Assembly: GCA_031271075.1 (NCBI GenBank)
Contig: JAISWN010000373.1
Coordinates: 1-8,430 of the forward strand
DNA: 8,430 nt
Reading direction: 5' to 3'
From: Treponema sp.
GTDB lineage: Bacteria; Spirochaetota; Spirochaetia; Treponematales; Breznakiellaceae
Below are positions 1 through 7,203 of the stretch, one piece after another. The position numbers were made by a program, and so were the translations under genes. Below the pieces are notes generated by a model. The model was not told the DNA's origin. It made no database searches and worked only from the letters and a program-made list of their open reading frames with translations. Position 1 is the stretch's first letter; each line of letters opens with the position of its first letter.

Positions 1-1266
<1,266 letters not shown>

Positions 1267-1307
1267 CAGCCTGCCGCGGAGTTTCCAAAGCGGGCATCTG
1301 TGACTCT

Positions 1308-1349
1308 ACCGGCAAAACCTTTTTGGCCCGCCGGTTTCTGGAATTTTTT
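1308..1349 (+). terminator. Possible terminator after the regulator gene
   Basis: A 6-bp inverted repeat, ACCGGC at 1308-1313 and GCCGGT at 1330-1335, encloses a 16-base loop. A run of six T follows at 1344-1349, eight bases after the stem. The large loop and the gap before the T run make it weak. It sits 42 bases after the regulator stop, where a terminator would separate the regulator from the transporter operon. Confidence 0.35.
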
Positions 1350-1407
1350 CATCTGAAAACTGGAAATTTGTTATAAAAACATGGTTTTTGGGAATACTTA
1401 AATTCCC
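1348..1407 (+). promoter_or_regulatory. Possible promoter and operator of the transporter operon
   Basis: This AT-rich stretch before the binding-protein gene contains a -10-like TATAAA at 1372-1377 with only a poor -35 match about 18 bases upstream. Just after it is an inverted repeat, GGGAAT at 1390-1395 and ATTCCC at 1402-1407, with a 6-base spacer, at about the position of an operator or 5'-leader hairpin. The repeat is seen directly; promoter activity and binding by the upstream regulator are inferred. AraC proteins usually bind direct repeats, so the inverted repeat may belong to another factor. Confidence 0.3.
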
Positions 1408-1463
1408 GATCCTGCCTCCATAATCTTCCCTATTAATATCACTTACAGATGGAGGAAGTTCTT

Positions 1464-3074
1464 ATGAAAAATCAGGTAAAAGTTGTGTTTGCGTTTCTTG
1501 CTCTTGCCGTGTTTTGCATGCCGCTTTCGGTGTTTGGCGGGGGGAACAGGGATTCTGCCCCTTCCCAAGGCGCTTCCCAGGGCGCCGGGGCCAATTTTAA
1601 TCCTTCAGGCTTTCCTATAGTGAAAGAAACTGTCACTAAACGTTTTCTTCTCAGGCGGCCCCCGCACATTACCGATCCAAACCAGATGGTTACCTTCCAG
1701 CGTTACGAACAGATGTCCGGGGTAAAGGTGAACTGGGAGGTCGTTTCGAGCGACGGCTTCAGCGAAAGGATTAACCTGTTGATGGCGTCCAATTCTATGC
1801 CCGACGCGATTATCAAGGGGGCGCCGGATATTTCCAAGACATCCGCCGATGGTTCGATTATCGATCTTACGCCGTTTATTGACAGGTATTCTACCGGTGT
1901 TAAATCGCTCTTTGCCCAGTACCCTGCCGCAAAGCAGGCTTCCATGGCCCCTGACGGGAAGATCTACGCCCTTCCCCTGATAAACACCCTGGATCCCAAC
2001 CGGACGAGTCACCGGAACCTCTGGATAAACAAGAAGTGGCTTGACAGGCTTGGCCTGAAGGCCCCTGCCACTTTGAACGAATTTGTTGATGTGTTGCGGG
2101 TTTTCCGTGACAAGGATGCCAACGGAAACGGGAACCTTCAGGATGAAATTCCCTACGTGGTGGAATATTCCGGCGGACGTACACCCCGCGTTGATGTGTT
2201 TCTGGGGAGCTGGGGAATCGCTACCAATATGGGCTACAAGTATACCTATATCAAAGACGGAAAACTGGGGATGCTTCCCACAACCGCTGAGTACAAGGAG
2301 ACGCTTCAGTTTATGAATTTGCTCTGGAGGGAAAAACTGCTGGATAACGCGATATTTACCCAGACTTCCGACGTTTCCCTGTCCAAATTCAACAGCGATG
2401 TATCCGGCAGTTTCGGCCTTTCCTCCGACGATCTTTGGAGCAAGTACCGGGATGATTACATTCCCCTGGCCCCTCCCCGGAACGGGAATATCACTCCGGT
2501 TATAGGCTTAGGGCCCAACCACGGTGGCGCAGCCTTTGTAATAACCAGGACGGACAAGAGTCCTGAAATCTCCCTGCGCTGGATTGATTATTTCTACTCC
2601 GATGAAGGTTCCCGTTTTATCGGCGGCCTTTCCCCGCTTCTTGAAGGGGTAACCTGTCAGAAACTGCCCGATGGTACATGGGAATACTCCGACAGTATCC
2701 TCAATTCCGCCAAGGGTGTGGCCATGGCCGTAGGGGACATGTGCCCCCTGCCGGGCGGCGGTTTTCCCTACTGGCGTAACGCCAACAATTCAAACTTCAT
2801 CTATTCAATAAAGGTGCGGGAATCGGTCCCGGTGTACCAGGCCTACTATCAGACTACCCCTGCTTATGCTTATCCGGTATTTTCTGTTGAAGATGCCGAA
2901 AAGGTTAATGATATCCGGCGGGATTTGGATGTGTACCTTGATGAATGTGAGGCGAAATTCATCACCGGCGAACTGAGTTTTGACCGGTGGAACGAGTATG
3001 TATCCACCTGTGAAAAAATGAAGATAAAGGAACTGGAAGCCCTGTTCCAGGCCGCGTATAACCGCATGAAATAA
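1464..3074 (+). CDS. Extracellular solute-binding protein, LplA/YtcQ type (family 1)
   Basis: Periplasmic or surface sugar-binding component of an ABC importer that hands its ligand to the two permeases downstream. I chose ATG 1464 (536 residues) because GGAGG at 1451-1455 lies 8 bases upstream; the earlier in-frame ATG at 1449 overlaps this ribosome site and has none of its own. Residues 1-25 form a signal peptide: basic start, hydrophobic core, then LSVFGGGN. The cysteine at 18 follows Phe, so it is not a good lipobox. A low-complexity Ser/Gly/Gln/Ala linker (about 31-47) precedes the binding domain. Residues 216-228 form an EF-hand-like loop (Asp216, Asp218, Asn220, Asp227/Glu228), a known trait of large LplA-type proteins and a probable calcium site. 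The length of about 540 residues fits this subgroup, which handles oligosaccharides. It is first in the operon and separated from the permeases by a hairpin-rich region. The ligand is unknown. Confidence 0.9.
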   Translation: MKNQVKVVFAFLALAVFCMPLSVFGGGNRDSAPSQGASQGAGANFNPSGFPIVKETVTKRFLLRRPPHITDPNQMVTFQRYEQMSGVKVNWEVVSSDGFSERINLLMASNSMPDAIIKGAPDISKTSADGSIIDLTPFIDRYSTGVKSLFAQYPAAKQASMAPDGKIYALPLINTLDPNRTSHRNLWINKKWLDRLGLKAPATLNEFVDVLRVFRDKDANGNGNLQDEIPYVVEYSGGRTPRVDVFLGSWGIATNMGYKYTYIKDGKLGMLPTTAEYKETLQFMNLLWREKLLDNAIFTQTSDVSLSKFNSDVSGSFGLSSDDLWSKYRDDYIPLAPPRNGNITPVIGLGPNHGGAAFVITRTDKSPEISLRWIDYFYSDEGSRFIGGLSPLLEGVTCQKLPDGTWEYSDSILNSAKGVAMAVGDMCPLPGGGFPYWRNANNSNFIYSIKVRESVPVYQAYYQTTPAYAYPVFSVEDAEKVNDIRRDLDVYLDECEAKFITGELSFDRWNEYVSTCEKMKIKELEALFQAAYNRMK

Positions 3075-3113
3075 ATATTTCCTGTCGCGGATTTTGTCCA
3101 GGGCAGACGCGGC

Positions 3114-3137
3114 GGCCGGATAGCGGAAGATCCGGCC
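3114..3137. repeat. GC-rich stem-loop after the binding-protein gene
   Basis: A perfect 8-bp inverted repeat, GGCCGGAT at 3114-3121 and ATCCGGCC at 3130-3137, with an 8-base loop, begins 39 bases after the stop codon. There is no T run after it, so it is more likely an mRNA-stabilising or attenuating hairpin than a full terminator. Such hairpins between binding-protein and permease genes are known to raise the relative level of the binding protein. Confidence 0.6.
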
Positions 3138-3140
3138 ATT

Positions 3141-3179
3141 GGGCTTGTTCGACACCCCGGTTGGTTGTCGAACAGGCCC
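3141..3179. repeat. 14-bp stem-loop in the SBP-permease spacer
   Basis: The left arm at 3141-3154 (GGGCTTGTTCGACA) pairs with the right arm at 3166-3179 (TGTCGAACAGGCCC) over 14 positions with a single G-T wobble. The 11-base loop is at 3155-3165. It lies directly upstream of two more hairpins, and together they look like a compound intergenic repeat. Confidence 0.7.
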
Positions 3180-3180
3180 C

Positions 3181-3208
3181 GCAAAATGTTCCGCATTTTG
3201 CTGTTTTT
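3181..3208 (+). terminator. Stem-loop with T run, possible attenuator in the operon
   Basis: A perfect 8-bp stem, GCAAAATG at 3181-3188 and CATTTTGC at 3194-3201, has a 5-base loop, followed by five T at 3204-3208. This is terminator-like but the stem is AT-rich. An alternative pairing, TTCCGC at 3189-3194 with GCGGAA at 3210-3215, would use part of the loop and right arm, so two mutually exclusive structures can be drawn. Partial termination here would lower permease expression relative to the binding protein; that is inference. Confidence 0.4.
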
Positions 3209-3216
3209 AGCGGAAT

Positions 3217-3244
3217 TTGTTCGGAAACTTCAGTTTCCGAACAA
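3217..3244. repeat. Perfect 13-bp palindrome before the first permease
   Basis: TTGTTCGGAAACT at 3217-3229 and AGTTTCCGAACAA at 3232-3244 are perfect reverse complements separated by only two bases. This is the strongest inverted repeat in the window. It ends 22 bases before the ribosome site of the permease gene. With the preceding hairpins it suggests a REP- or MITE-like intergenic element; the number of copies elsewhere in the genome cannot be seen here. Confidence 0.75.
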
Positions 3245-3278
3245 GTCCATTTGGATTCCGGGTTCCGGAGGATTACAG

Positions 3279-4193
3279 ATGCTAATGTCCAGAAAAAAAT
3301 TAAATCTCTTCCGGAGTTATTGGGATCTCTATCTGATGATGCTTCTCCCGATACTTTGGTATATCGTGTTTTGTTACGCCCCCATGTACGGTATCCAGAT
3401 AGCCTTTCGGGATTACATGCCTTCCCGTGGTTTCTTTGGCAGCCGTTTTGTGGGGATGAAGCATTTTTTTCGTTTTTTCAACTCTTTTTATTTTGGCCGG
3501 GTTCTCCGGAATACCCTGAGTATCAATTTTTACAGCCTTTTTGTCGGCTTTCCCATTCCCATCATTTTCGCCCTGCTCCTCAACGAGCTGAAGAGTTACC
3601 GTTATAAAAAACTGGTACAGAATATAACGTACCTGCCCCACTTTCTTTCAACGGTAGTTGTGGTAAGCATTATCAGTATGCTGTTTTCTCTGGATACCGG
3701 AATAGTGAATATTTTCCTTACTGCCACGGGAAAACCCAGCAGGGACTTTCTGATAAACCCCCGGTATTTTCAGCATCTTTTTGTCTGGTCCGGAATCTGG
3801 ACCAATATGGGCTGGGACGCAATTATTTATATCGCCGCCCTTGCGGGGGTGGACCCGGCGCTTTACGAGGCGGCAACCATTGACGGCGCGTCGCGCTGGC
3901 AGAAAATACGCTACATATCGGTGCCCTCTATCATGCCGACCATTATCATTATGCTGCTTCTCCGCTGCGGCTCCATCATGAATATCGGTTATGAAAAAAT
4001 TCTGCTTATGCAGAACAGCCTGAACATGGAAACCAGCGATGTAATTTCCACATTTGTATACCGGGTGGGTATCCTGGGGGCGGAATATTCCTTTGCCTCG
4101 GCGGTGGGCCTTTTCAATTCGATCTGTAACTTTATTCTGCTCCTGGTTACCAATCAGGCGGCAAAGCGTTTTGGCGGTACCAGCCTGTGGTAA
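3279..4193 (+). CDS. ABC sugar transporter permease, LplB type
   Basis: Inner-membrane permease, one of two that form the channel of the oligosaccharide importer. I chose ATG 3279 (304 residues): GGAGG at 3267-3271 lies 7 bases upstream, and the product starts like other LplB proteins (short basic N-terminus, then the first membrane segment at about 17-36). The frame is open further upstream, to a GTG at 3165, but that extension only translates the hairpin repeats. Further membrane segments are near 79-103, 115-137, 165-188, 217-233 and 271-292, six in all. The cytoplasmic EAA loop that docks the ATPase is clear at 197-220 (EAATIDGASRWQKIRYISVP). The family-typical ending GTSLW is intact. It is followed after 9 bases by the partner permease. 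The assignment as a sugar permease is firm; the substrate is unknown. Confidence 0.93.
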   Translation: MLMSRKKLNLFRSYWDLYLMMLLPILWYIVFCYAPMYGIQIAFRDYMPSRGFFGSRFVGMKHFFRFFNSFYFGRVLRNTLSINFYSLFVGFPIPIIFALLLNELKSYRYKKLVQNITYLPHFLSTVVVVSIISMLFSLDTGIVNIFLTATGKPSRDFLINPRYFQHLFVWSGIWTNMGWDAIIYIAALAGVDPALYEAATIDGASRWQKIRYISVPSIMPTIIIMLLLRCGSIMNIGYEKILLMQNSLNMETSDVISTFVYRVGILGAEYSFASAVGLFNSICNFILLLVTNQAAKRFGGTSLW

Positions 4194-4202
4194 GGGGGGA
4201 GC

Positions 4203-5090
4203 ATGGCAAAGGCTAAGCGCATAAGAGATTCATCCGGCGATAGGTTGTTTGTGGGTGTGGTTACCTTCATTACGGCCCTGATCCTGCTGCTTGTTATGTA
4301 TCCCCTTGTCTATGTGCTTAGCTCCTCGTTTAGCAACGGGGAAGCGGTAATGGCAGGGCGGGTATACCTTTGGCCCGTGGATCTTTCCCTGGACGGGTAC
4401 AAAATGGTATTTAACGACAACAGTGTTTCCACCGGATTCAGGAATTCCCTTGGCTATATGGCGGTGGGAACCTGTATCAATATGGTTATGACCACACTGC
4501 TTGCCTTTCCCCTTTCCCGCCGGAAACTTCCGGGCAGGAACCTTATCATGTTTATGGTTGCCTTTACCATGTTTTTTTCAGGCGGCCTTATTCCGACCTT
4601 CCTTATTGTGGAAAAACTTGGCATGGTGGACACCCTCTGGGCAATGGTAATACCAAACGCCATTTCCACTTTTAATCTGATTATTATGCGGACCTATTTT
4701 CAGAACTCCCTTCCCGAAGAACTGTTCGAGTCGGCGGCCCTGGACGGCTGCGGTAATTTCCGTTTTCTGCTCAGGATAGCCCTGCCCCTTTCAACACCTA
4801 TCCTGGCGGTGCTGGTGCTTTATTACGCGGTTGCCCACTGGAATTCTTATTTTAACGCCCTCATATATCTGCGATCCTCTTCAAATATCAGCCTGCAGCT
4901 TGCGTTGCGGAATATCCTTCTGGCAAACCAGCTTTCCGGGGGAGGCGACAGTTTTGGGGAGATGGTAAAGATAGGGATCACGGTTAAGTACGCGGTTATC
5001 GTGGTCTCAAGTCTGCCGGTAGTTATTCTGTATCCCTTTATTCAAAAGTATTTTATAAAGGGTATTATGGTTGGAGCCATTAAAGGATAG
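4203..5090 (+). CDS. ABC sugar transporter permease, LplC/YtcP type
   Basis: Second inner-membrane channel subunit, pairing with the LplB-type protein. It has 295 residues, normal for the family. Membrane segments are near 16-40, 82-104, 114-136, 143-163, 197-218 and 261-280. The EAA loop is at 176-199 (ESAALDGCGNFRFLLRIALP), with Cys at 183 where Ala is more usual. The C-terminal YFIKGIMVGAIKG is a hallmark of this subgroup. The start at 4203 lies 9 bases after the preceding stop; the G-rich GGGGGGAG between them serves as ribosome site, so translation is probably coupled. Its stop codon overlaps the ribosome site of the next gene. No ATPase gene follows; Lpl-type importers generally use a shared MsmX-like ATPase encoded elsewhere. 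Confidence 0.93.
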   Translation: MAKAKRIRDSSGDRLFVGVVTFITALILLLVMYPLVYVLSSSFSNGEAVMAGRVYLWPVDLSLDGYKMVFNDNSVSTGFRNSLGYMAVGTCINMVMTTLLAFPLSRRKLPGRNLIMFMVAFTMFFSGGLIPTFLIVEKLGMVDTLWAMVIPNAISTFNLIIMRTYFQNSLPEELFESAALDGCGNFRFLLRIALPLSTPILAVLVLYYAVAHWNSYFNALIYLRSSSNISLQLALRNILLANQLSGGGDSFGEMVKIGITVKYAVIVVSSLPVVILYPFIQKYFIKGIMVGAIKG

Positions 5091-5100
5091 GAGGAATAGG

Positions 5101-6246
5101 ATGCTTCATTTTGATCCGGACGAGATTGGGAAGGATGTCCGTATTGAGGAGATTTCTCAGGGGGAGATTCCCTTTAAACGGCCGCGGATTGCCGGCAAAA
5201 ACGCCCGGCTTGACACCCACGGGTGGGGCGGTAAATTTCCCCTTGGTTTTTTGAGGGCCGGGGGAATCGGGGCTTTTGGATGGTGTACCTTGGGCCGGCA
5301 GCAGGCGGAAAAGTTTTCCGGGCTTCCCCTCAAAGCCCTGTTCGGCGGGGACGGTACGCTGCTTCCCCCGTACCGGGGCCTGGAATTTCTCCTCCTGGAC
5401 TGGTTGGGGAAAAGGTTCCATAAACCGGTATACAAGCTTGTTGCCAGGGATCCTGCGGCGCTGAACGGTACGTTTTCCGTGCCCGTGTACGATACGACCA
5501 TTTACTTTGACGAACTCCATATCAAGAATGACCGGGAAGCGGTGGATTTTATTCTTTCTGAAGTTTCCGAAGGTCTTGGCCGGGGTCACCGGCATTTTAA
5601 AATCAAGATAGGCCGCCCAGGGATGTGGATGGGCCTCTCCGAGGGGCTCAAGCGGGATGTGGATATCGTTATGGGAATCCGATCCCTGGCCGGGCCCGAG
5701 GCGAAGCTCATGGTAGACGCGAACAACGGCTATAACCTGAACCTTGCCAGGGAATTCCTGTCCGCCACGAAGGATGCCCGCCTTTACTGGCTGGAGGAAG
5801 CTTTTCACGAGGACAACATGCTTTACCGGGAACTCAGACGCTGGATGAAAGAACAGGGGATCGGTACCCTTATCGCCGACGGTGAAGGCCACGCCTGCGA
5901 AGCCCTGGTGGACTGGGCCAGAAAGGGCCTTGTAGATGTGCTGCAGTACGATCTCCGCTCTTATGGTTTCTTTAACTGGATGGATCTGTGCCGGGAACTG
6001 GAACCTTTTGAAATTCTCTGCGCTCCCCATAATTACGGCGGTTTTTACGGAAACTACGCCCAGGGGCATTTTGCCGCCGCCACGGACAAGTTCGCCTTTG
6101 CCGAATTCGATGTGGCCGAGGCCGAAGGGATCGACGCTTCCGCCTACCGTATCCGGGAAGGCCGGCTGGAAGTTCCCCCGGATGAGGGTTTCGGTCTTAA
6201 AGTAGACAAGGCGGTATTCGACAGCTACCTGAATTACCGGGTATAA
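5101..6246 (+). CDS. Enolase-superfamily enzyme, mandelate racemase-like; possible sugar-acid dehydratase
   Basis: Probably abstracts a proton alpha to a carboxylate, as in acid-sugar dehydratases or racemases, acting in the cytoplasm on a product of the imported sugar. I chose ATG 5101 (381 residues) because AGGAGG at 5089-5094, overlapping the previous stop, lies 6 bases upstream; an in-frame ATG at 5071 would overlap the permease gene and has no such site. An N-terminal capping region (about 1-125) precedes the (beta/alpha)7-beta barrel. The barrel shows a KxK pair (Lys167, Lys169 in HFKIKIG), metal ligands Asp206 (MVDANNG), Glu232 (WLEEAF) and Glu262 (ADGEGH), and a likely Asp284-His310 dyad (QYDLRSYG, APHNYGG). 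That set matches the mandelate racemase subgroup of the superfamily. Sequence alone does not settle the substrate. It is last in the operon, which suggests the transported compound carries or yields an aldonic or uronic acid. Confidence 0.85.
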   Translation: MLHFDPDEIGKDVRIEEISQGEIPFKRPRIAGKNARLDTHGWGGKFPLGFLRAGGIGAFGWCTLGRQQAEKFSGLPLKALFGGDGTLLPPYRGLEFLLLDWLGKRFHKPVYKLVARDPAALNGTFSVPVYDTTIYFDELHIKNDREAVDFILSEVSEGLGRGHRHFKIKIGRPGMWMGLSEGLKRDVDIVMGIRSLAGPEAKLMVDANNGYNLNLAREFLSATKDARLYWLEEAFHEDNMLYRELRRWMKEQGIGTLIADGEGHACEALVDWARKGLVDVLQYDLRSYGFFNWMDLCRELEPFEILCAPHNYGGFYGNYAQGHFAAATDKFAFAEFDVAEAEGIDASAYRIREGRLEVPPDEGFGLKVDKAVFDSYLNYRV

Positions 6247-6252
6247 GAAGGA

Positions 6253-6298
6253 GCGGGCCGGATTGGAAGAGCCCGCGGCCTTTAAAAGGTGAGTTTTT
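6253..6298 (+). terminator. Possible terminator of the transporter operon
   Basis: Six bases after the enolase-family stop codon, GCGGGC at 6253-6258 pairs with GCCCGC at 6271-6276 around a 12-base loop. The nearest T run is at 6294-6298, well past the stem, so an intrinsic terminator is only possible. Convergent transcription from the minus-strand gene ends just downstream. Confidence 0.3.
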
Positions 6299-6311
6299 GT
6301 TCATCAGACAG

Positions 6312-6340
6312 AAAAAGGGCGGAGGCTTGGCTTGCGCCCT
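6312..6340 (-). terminator. Intrinsic terminator of the minus-strand outer-membrane gene
   Basis: Read on the minus strand, AGGGCG (6340-6335) pairs with CGCCCT (6321-6316), and a TTTTT run follows (A run at 6312-6316 on the plus strand; its last base also pairs in the stem). The loop is 13 bases. It starts 37 bases after the stop codon of the minus-strand gene and has the classic stem plus T-run form. Confidence 0.6.
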
Positions 6341-6376
6341 GCCGTGTCGGACACCCTGTACCACGTCAAGGGTCGA

Positions 6377-6926
6377 TTAAAATGTCCCGCCGATGATAAG
6401 CCCCGGCTCCCACTCCAGAGGGGTAATAAAATCCAAGTCCTTCCATTTTGAGTATACGTAGGCCATTGACGGCTCCACAAAGAAATTCTTGCCGAATATC
6501 AGTTTGTAACCCGCTTTCAGGGAGGCGGTCAGGCCGGAAAAGCCGCCGTGATCCCTGTCGGCCGCTTTCCCGTCTATCGAGAAGGCGTTAAAGCCCAGCC
6601 CTGCGTCAAGGAAGAACCCGTCCAGAGCCGGCTTGTAATACCATCTCCCGTGGGCCGTAAGGCCGAAGTAGAAGATGTCGATGTTGGAATGCTCGCCGAA
6701 CCACAGATCAAGAACGCCGCCCACGCTAAAGTGCGGGGCCACCAGGTATTCGAAGGCCGGCGACAGGGCAAAGAGGCCGTCGTCCTCCAAGGTCCGTGTA
6801 GACGATGCCCTTGAGCAGAGGGAAAACGTCCAGCCCCACCGCTATTTTGTTCGTTTTGGCGGATTCCTGGGCGAATGCCGTCGCGGTCAGAACCGCCAAG
6901 AGAAAGACGCAGATTATCCTTTTCAT
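6377..6926 (-). pseudogene. Small outer-membrane beta-barrel protein, broken by a frameshift
   Basis: The gene starts at ATG 6926 with a clear signal peptide (MKRIICVFLLAVLTATAFAQ, cleavage expected after AFA at 19) and reads in frame to about residue 46 (VYTDL). The rest of the protein continues in the +1 frame from about 6790 (EDDGLFALSP) to the stop at 6377. Removing one base near 6789-6795 would give a continuous protein of about 182 residues. The second part has the alternating aromatic/hydrophobic strands of a beta-barrel (for example DIFYFGLTAHGRWYY) and ends in GGTF; a C-terminal Phe is typical of outer-membrane barrels. A weak ribosome site (AAAGGGA) lies about 8 bases upstream of the ATG. 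It could be an OmpW/OMP_b-brl-like porin or a structural protein; no specific function is recognised. Whether the shift is a real mutation or a sequence error cannot be told here. Confidence 0.75.
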
Positions 6927-6940
6927 AAAACAATCCCTTT

Positions 6941-6983
6941 GTGTATATTTTTATATACACGATGTGCACGGTTTACCGTACAC
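6941..6983 (-). promoter_or_regulatory. Two tandem inverted repeats upstream of the outer-membrane gene
   Basis: First repeat: GTGTATAT at 6941-6948 and ATATACAC at 6953-6960, perfect, with a TTTT spacer. Second: GTGCACGGT at 6964-6972 and ACCGTACAC at 6975-6983, 8 of 9 matching, with a 2-base spacer. Both have GTG...CAC ends, and they lie 3 bases apart, 15-57 bases upstream of the minus-strand ATG. The first also contains a -10-like TATAAA on the minus strand. This fits a promoter with a two-site operator for a dimeric repressor; the regulator is not identified. Confidence 0.45.
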
Positions 6984-6986
6984 CAT

Positions 6987-7031
6987 GAGGCTTCCGCCTC
7001 GAAAGATACCCGCCCACAAAGGGGCGGTTTT
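6987..7031 (+). terminator. Two small hairpins with a T run upstream of lepA
   Basis: GAGGC at 6987-6991 pairs with GCCTC at 6996-7000 around a TTCC loop. Next, CCGCCC at 7010-7015 pairs with GGGCGG at 7022-7027 around a 6-base loop, followed by TTTT at 7028-7031. The second is terminator-like on the plus strand. No plus-strand gene precedes it, so it may stop antisense read-through, act as an attenuator ahead of lepA, or be part of a 5' leader. Confidence 0.4.
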
Positions 7032-7040
7032 CCTCGGTTT

Positions 7041-7070
7041 ACCCCCAAGCTATACACCCCCAAGCTGTAA
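7041..7070. repeat. 15-bp tandem direct repeat upstream of lepA
   Basis: ACCCCCAAGCTATAC at 7041-7055 is followed at once by ACCCCCAAGCTGTAA at 7056-7070, matching at 13 of 15 bases with the first 11 identical. The 15-base period is not an exact helical repeat. It may be a simple duplication or a weak double binding site in the divergent region between the outer-membrane gene and lepA. Confidence 0.6.
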
Positions 7071-7090
7071 GGCGAAAACCATAAGGACAT

Positions 7091-7120
7091 TCCTTTAACA
7101 TAATATTATAAATTAGATAA
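7091..7120 (+). promoter_or_regulatory. AT-rich possible promoter region of lepA
   Basis: A strongly AT-rich stretch with a perfect 10-base palindrome ATAATATTAT at 7100-7109 and TATAAA at 7107-7112 stands out from the GC-rich surroundings. It could supply a -10 element for lepA, leaving a leader of roughly 80 bases. No convincing -35 was found, so the assignment is tentative. Confidence 0.3.
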
Positions 7121-7203
7121 TTCAAATCACGCGCCAGGGTAAGATTTAACGTGAGGCAATGCGCCGCCTTGTGAAACCCCCTCTTTTTGTATACCATTTT
7201 CCC

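Noticed and set aside
1449..1451. ATG 1449 as the start of the binding protein
   Set aside because: It overlaps the GGAGG that serves ATG 1464, and the extra residues (MEEVL) would put acidic residues before the signal peptide.
3161..3607. 148-codon plus-strand frame overlapping the first permease gene
   Set aside because: Out of frame with a well-supported permease and translated partly through the hairpin repeats; aromatic-rich but no membrane-protein signature of its own.
5080..6069. 329-codon open frame on the minus strand opposite the enolase-family gene
   Set aside because: It is antisense to a gene with clear catalytic motifs, and its translation is rich in Pro/Lys/His with no recognisable domain. 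GC-rich third positions leave the opposite strand open by chance.
6574..6969. 131-codon minus-strand frame across the outer-membrane gene
   Set aside because: It is a third frame, neither the signal-peptide frame nor the barrel frame, and shows no strand pattern.
6941..7070. CRISPR-like or att-site structure in the spacer before lepA
   Set aside because: Only two copies of a short direct repeat and no spacer regularity; no integrase, tRNA or cas gene nearby.
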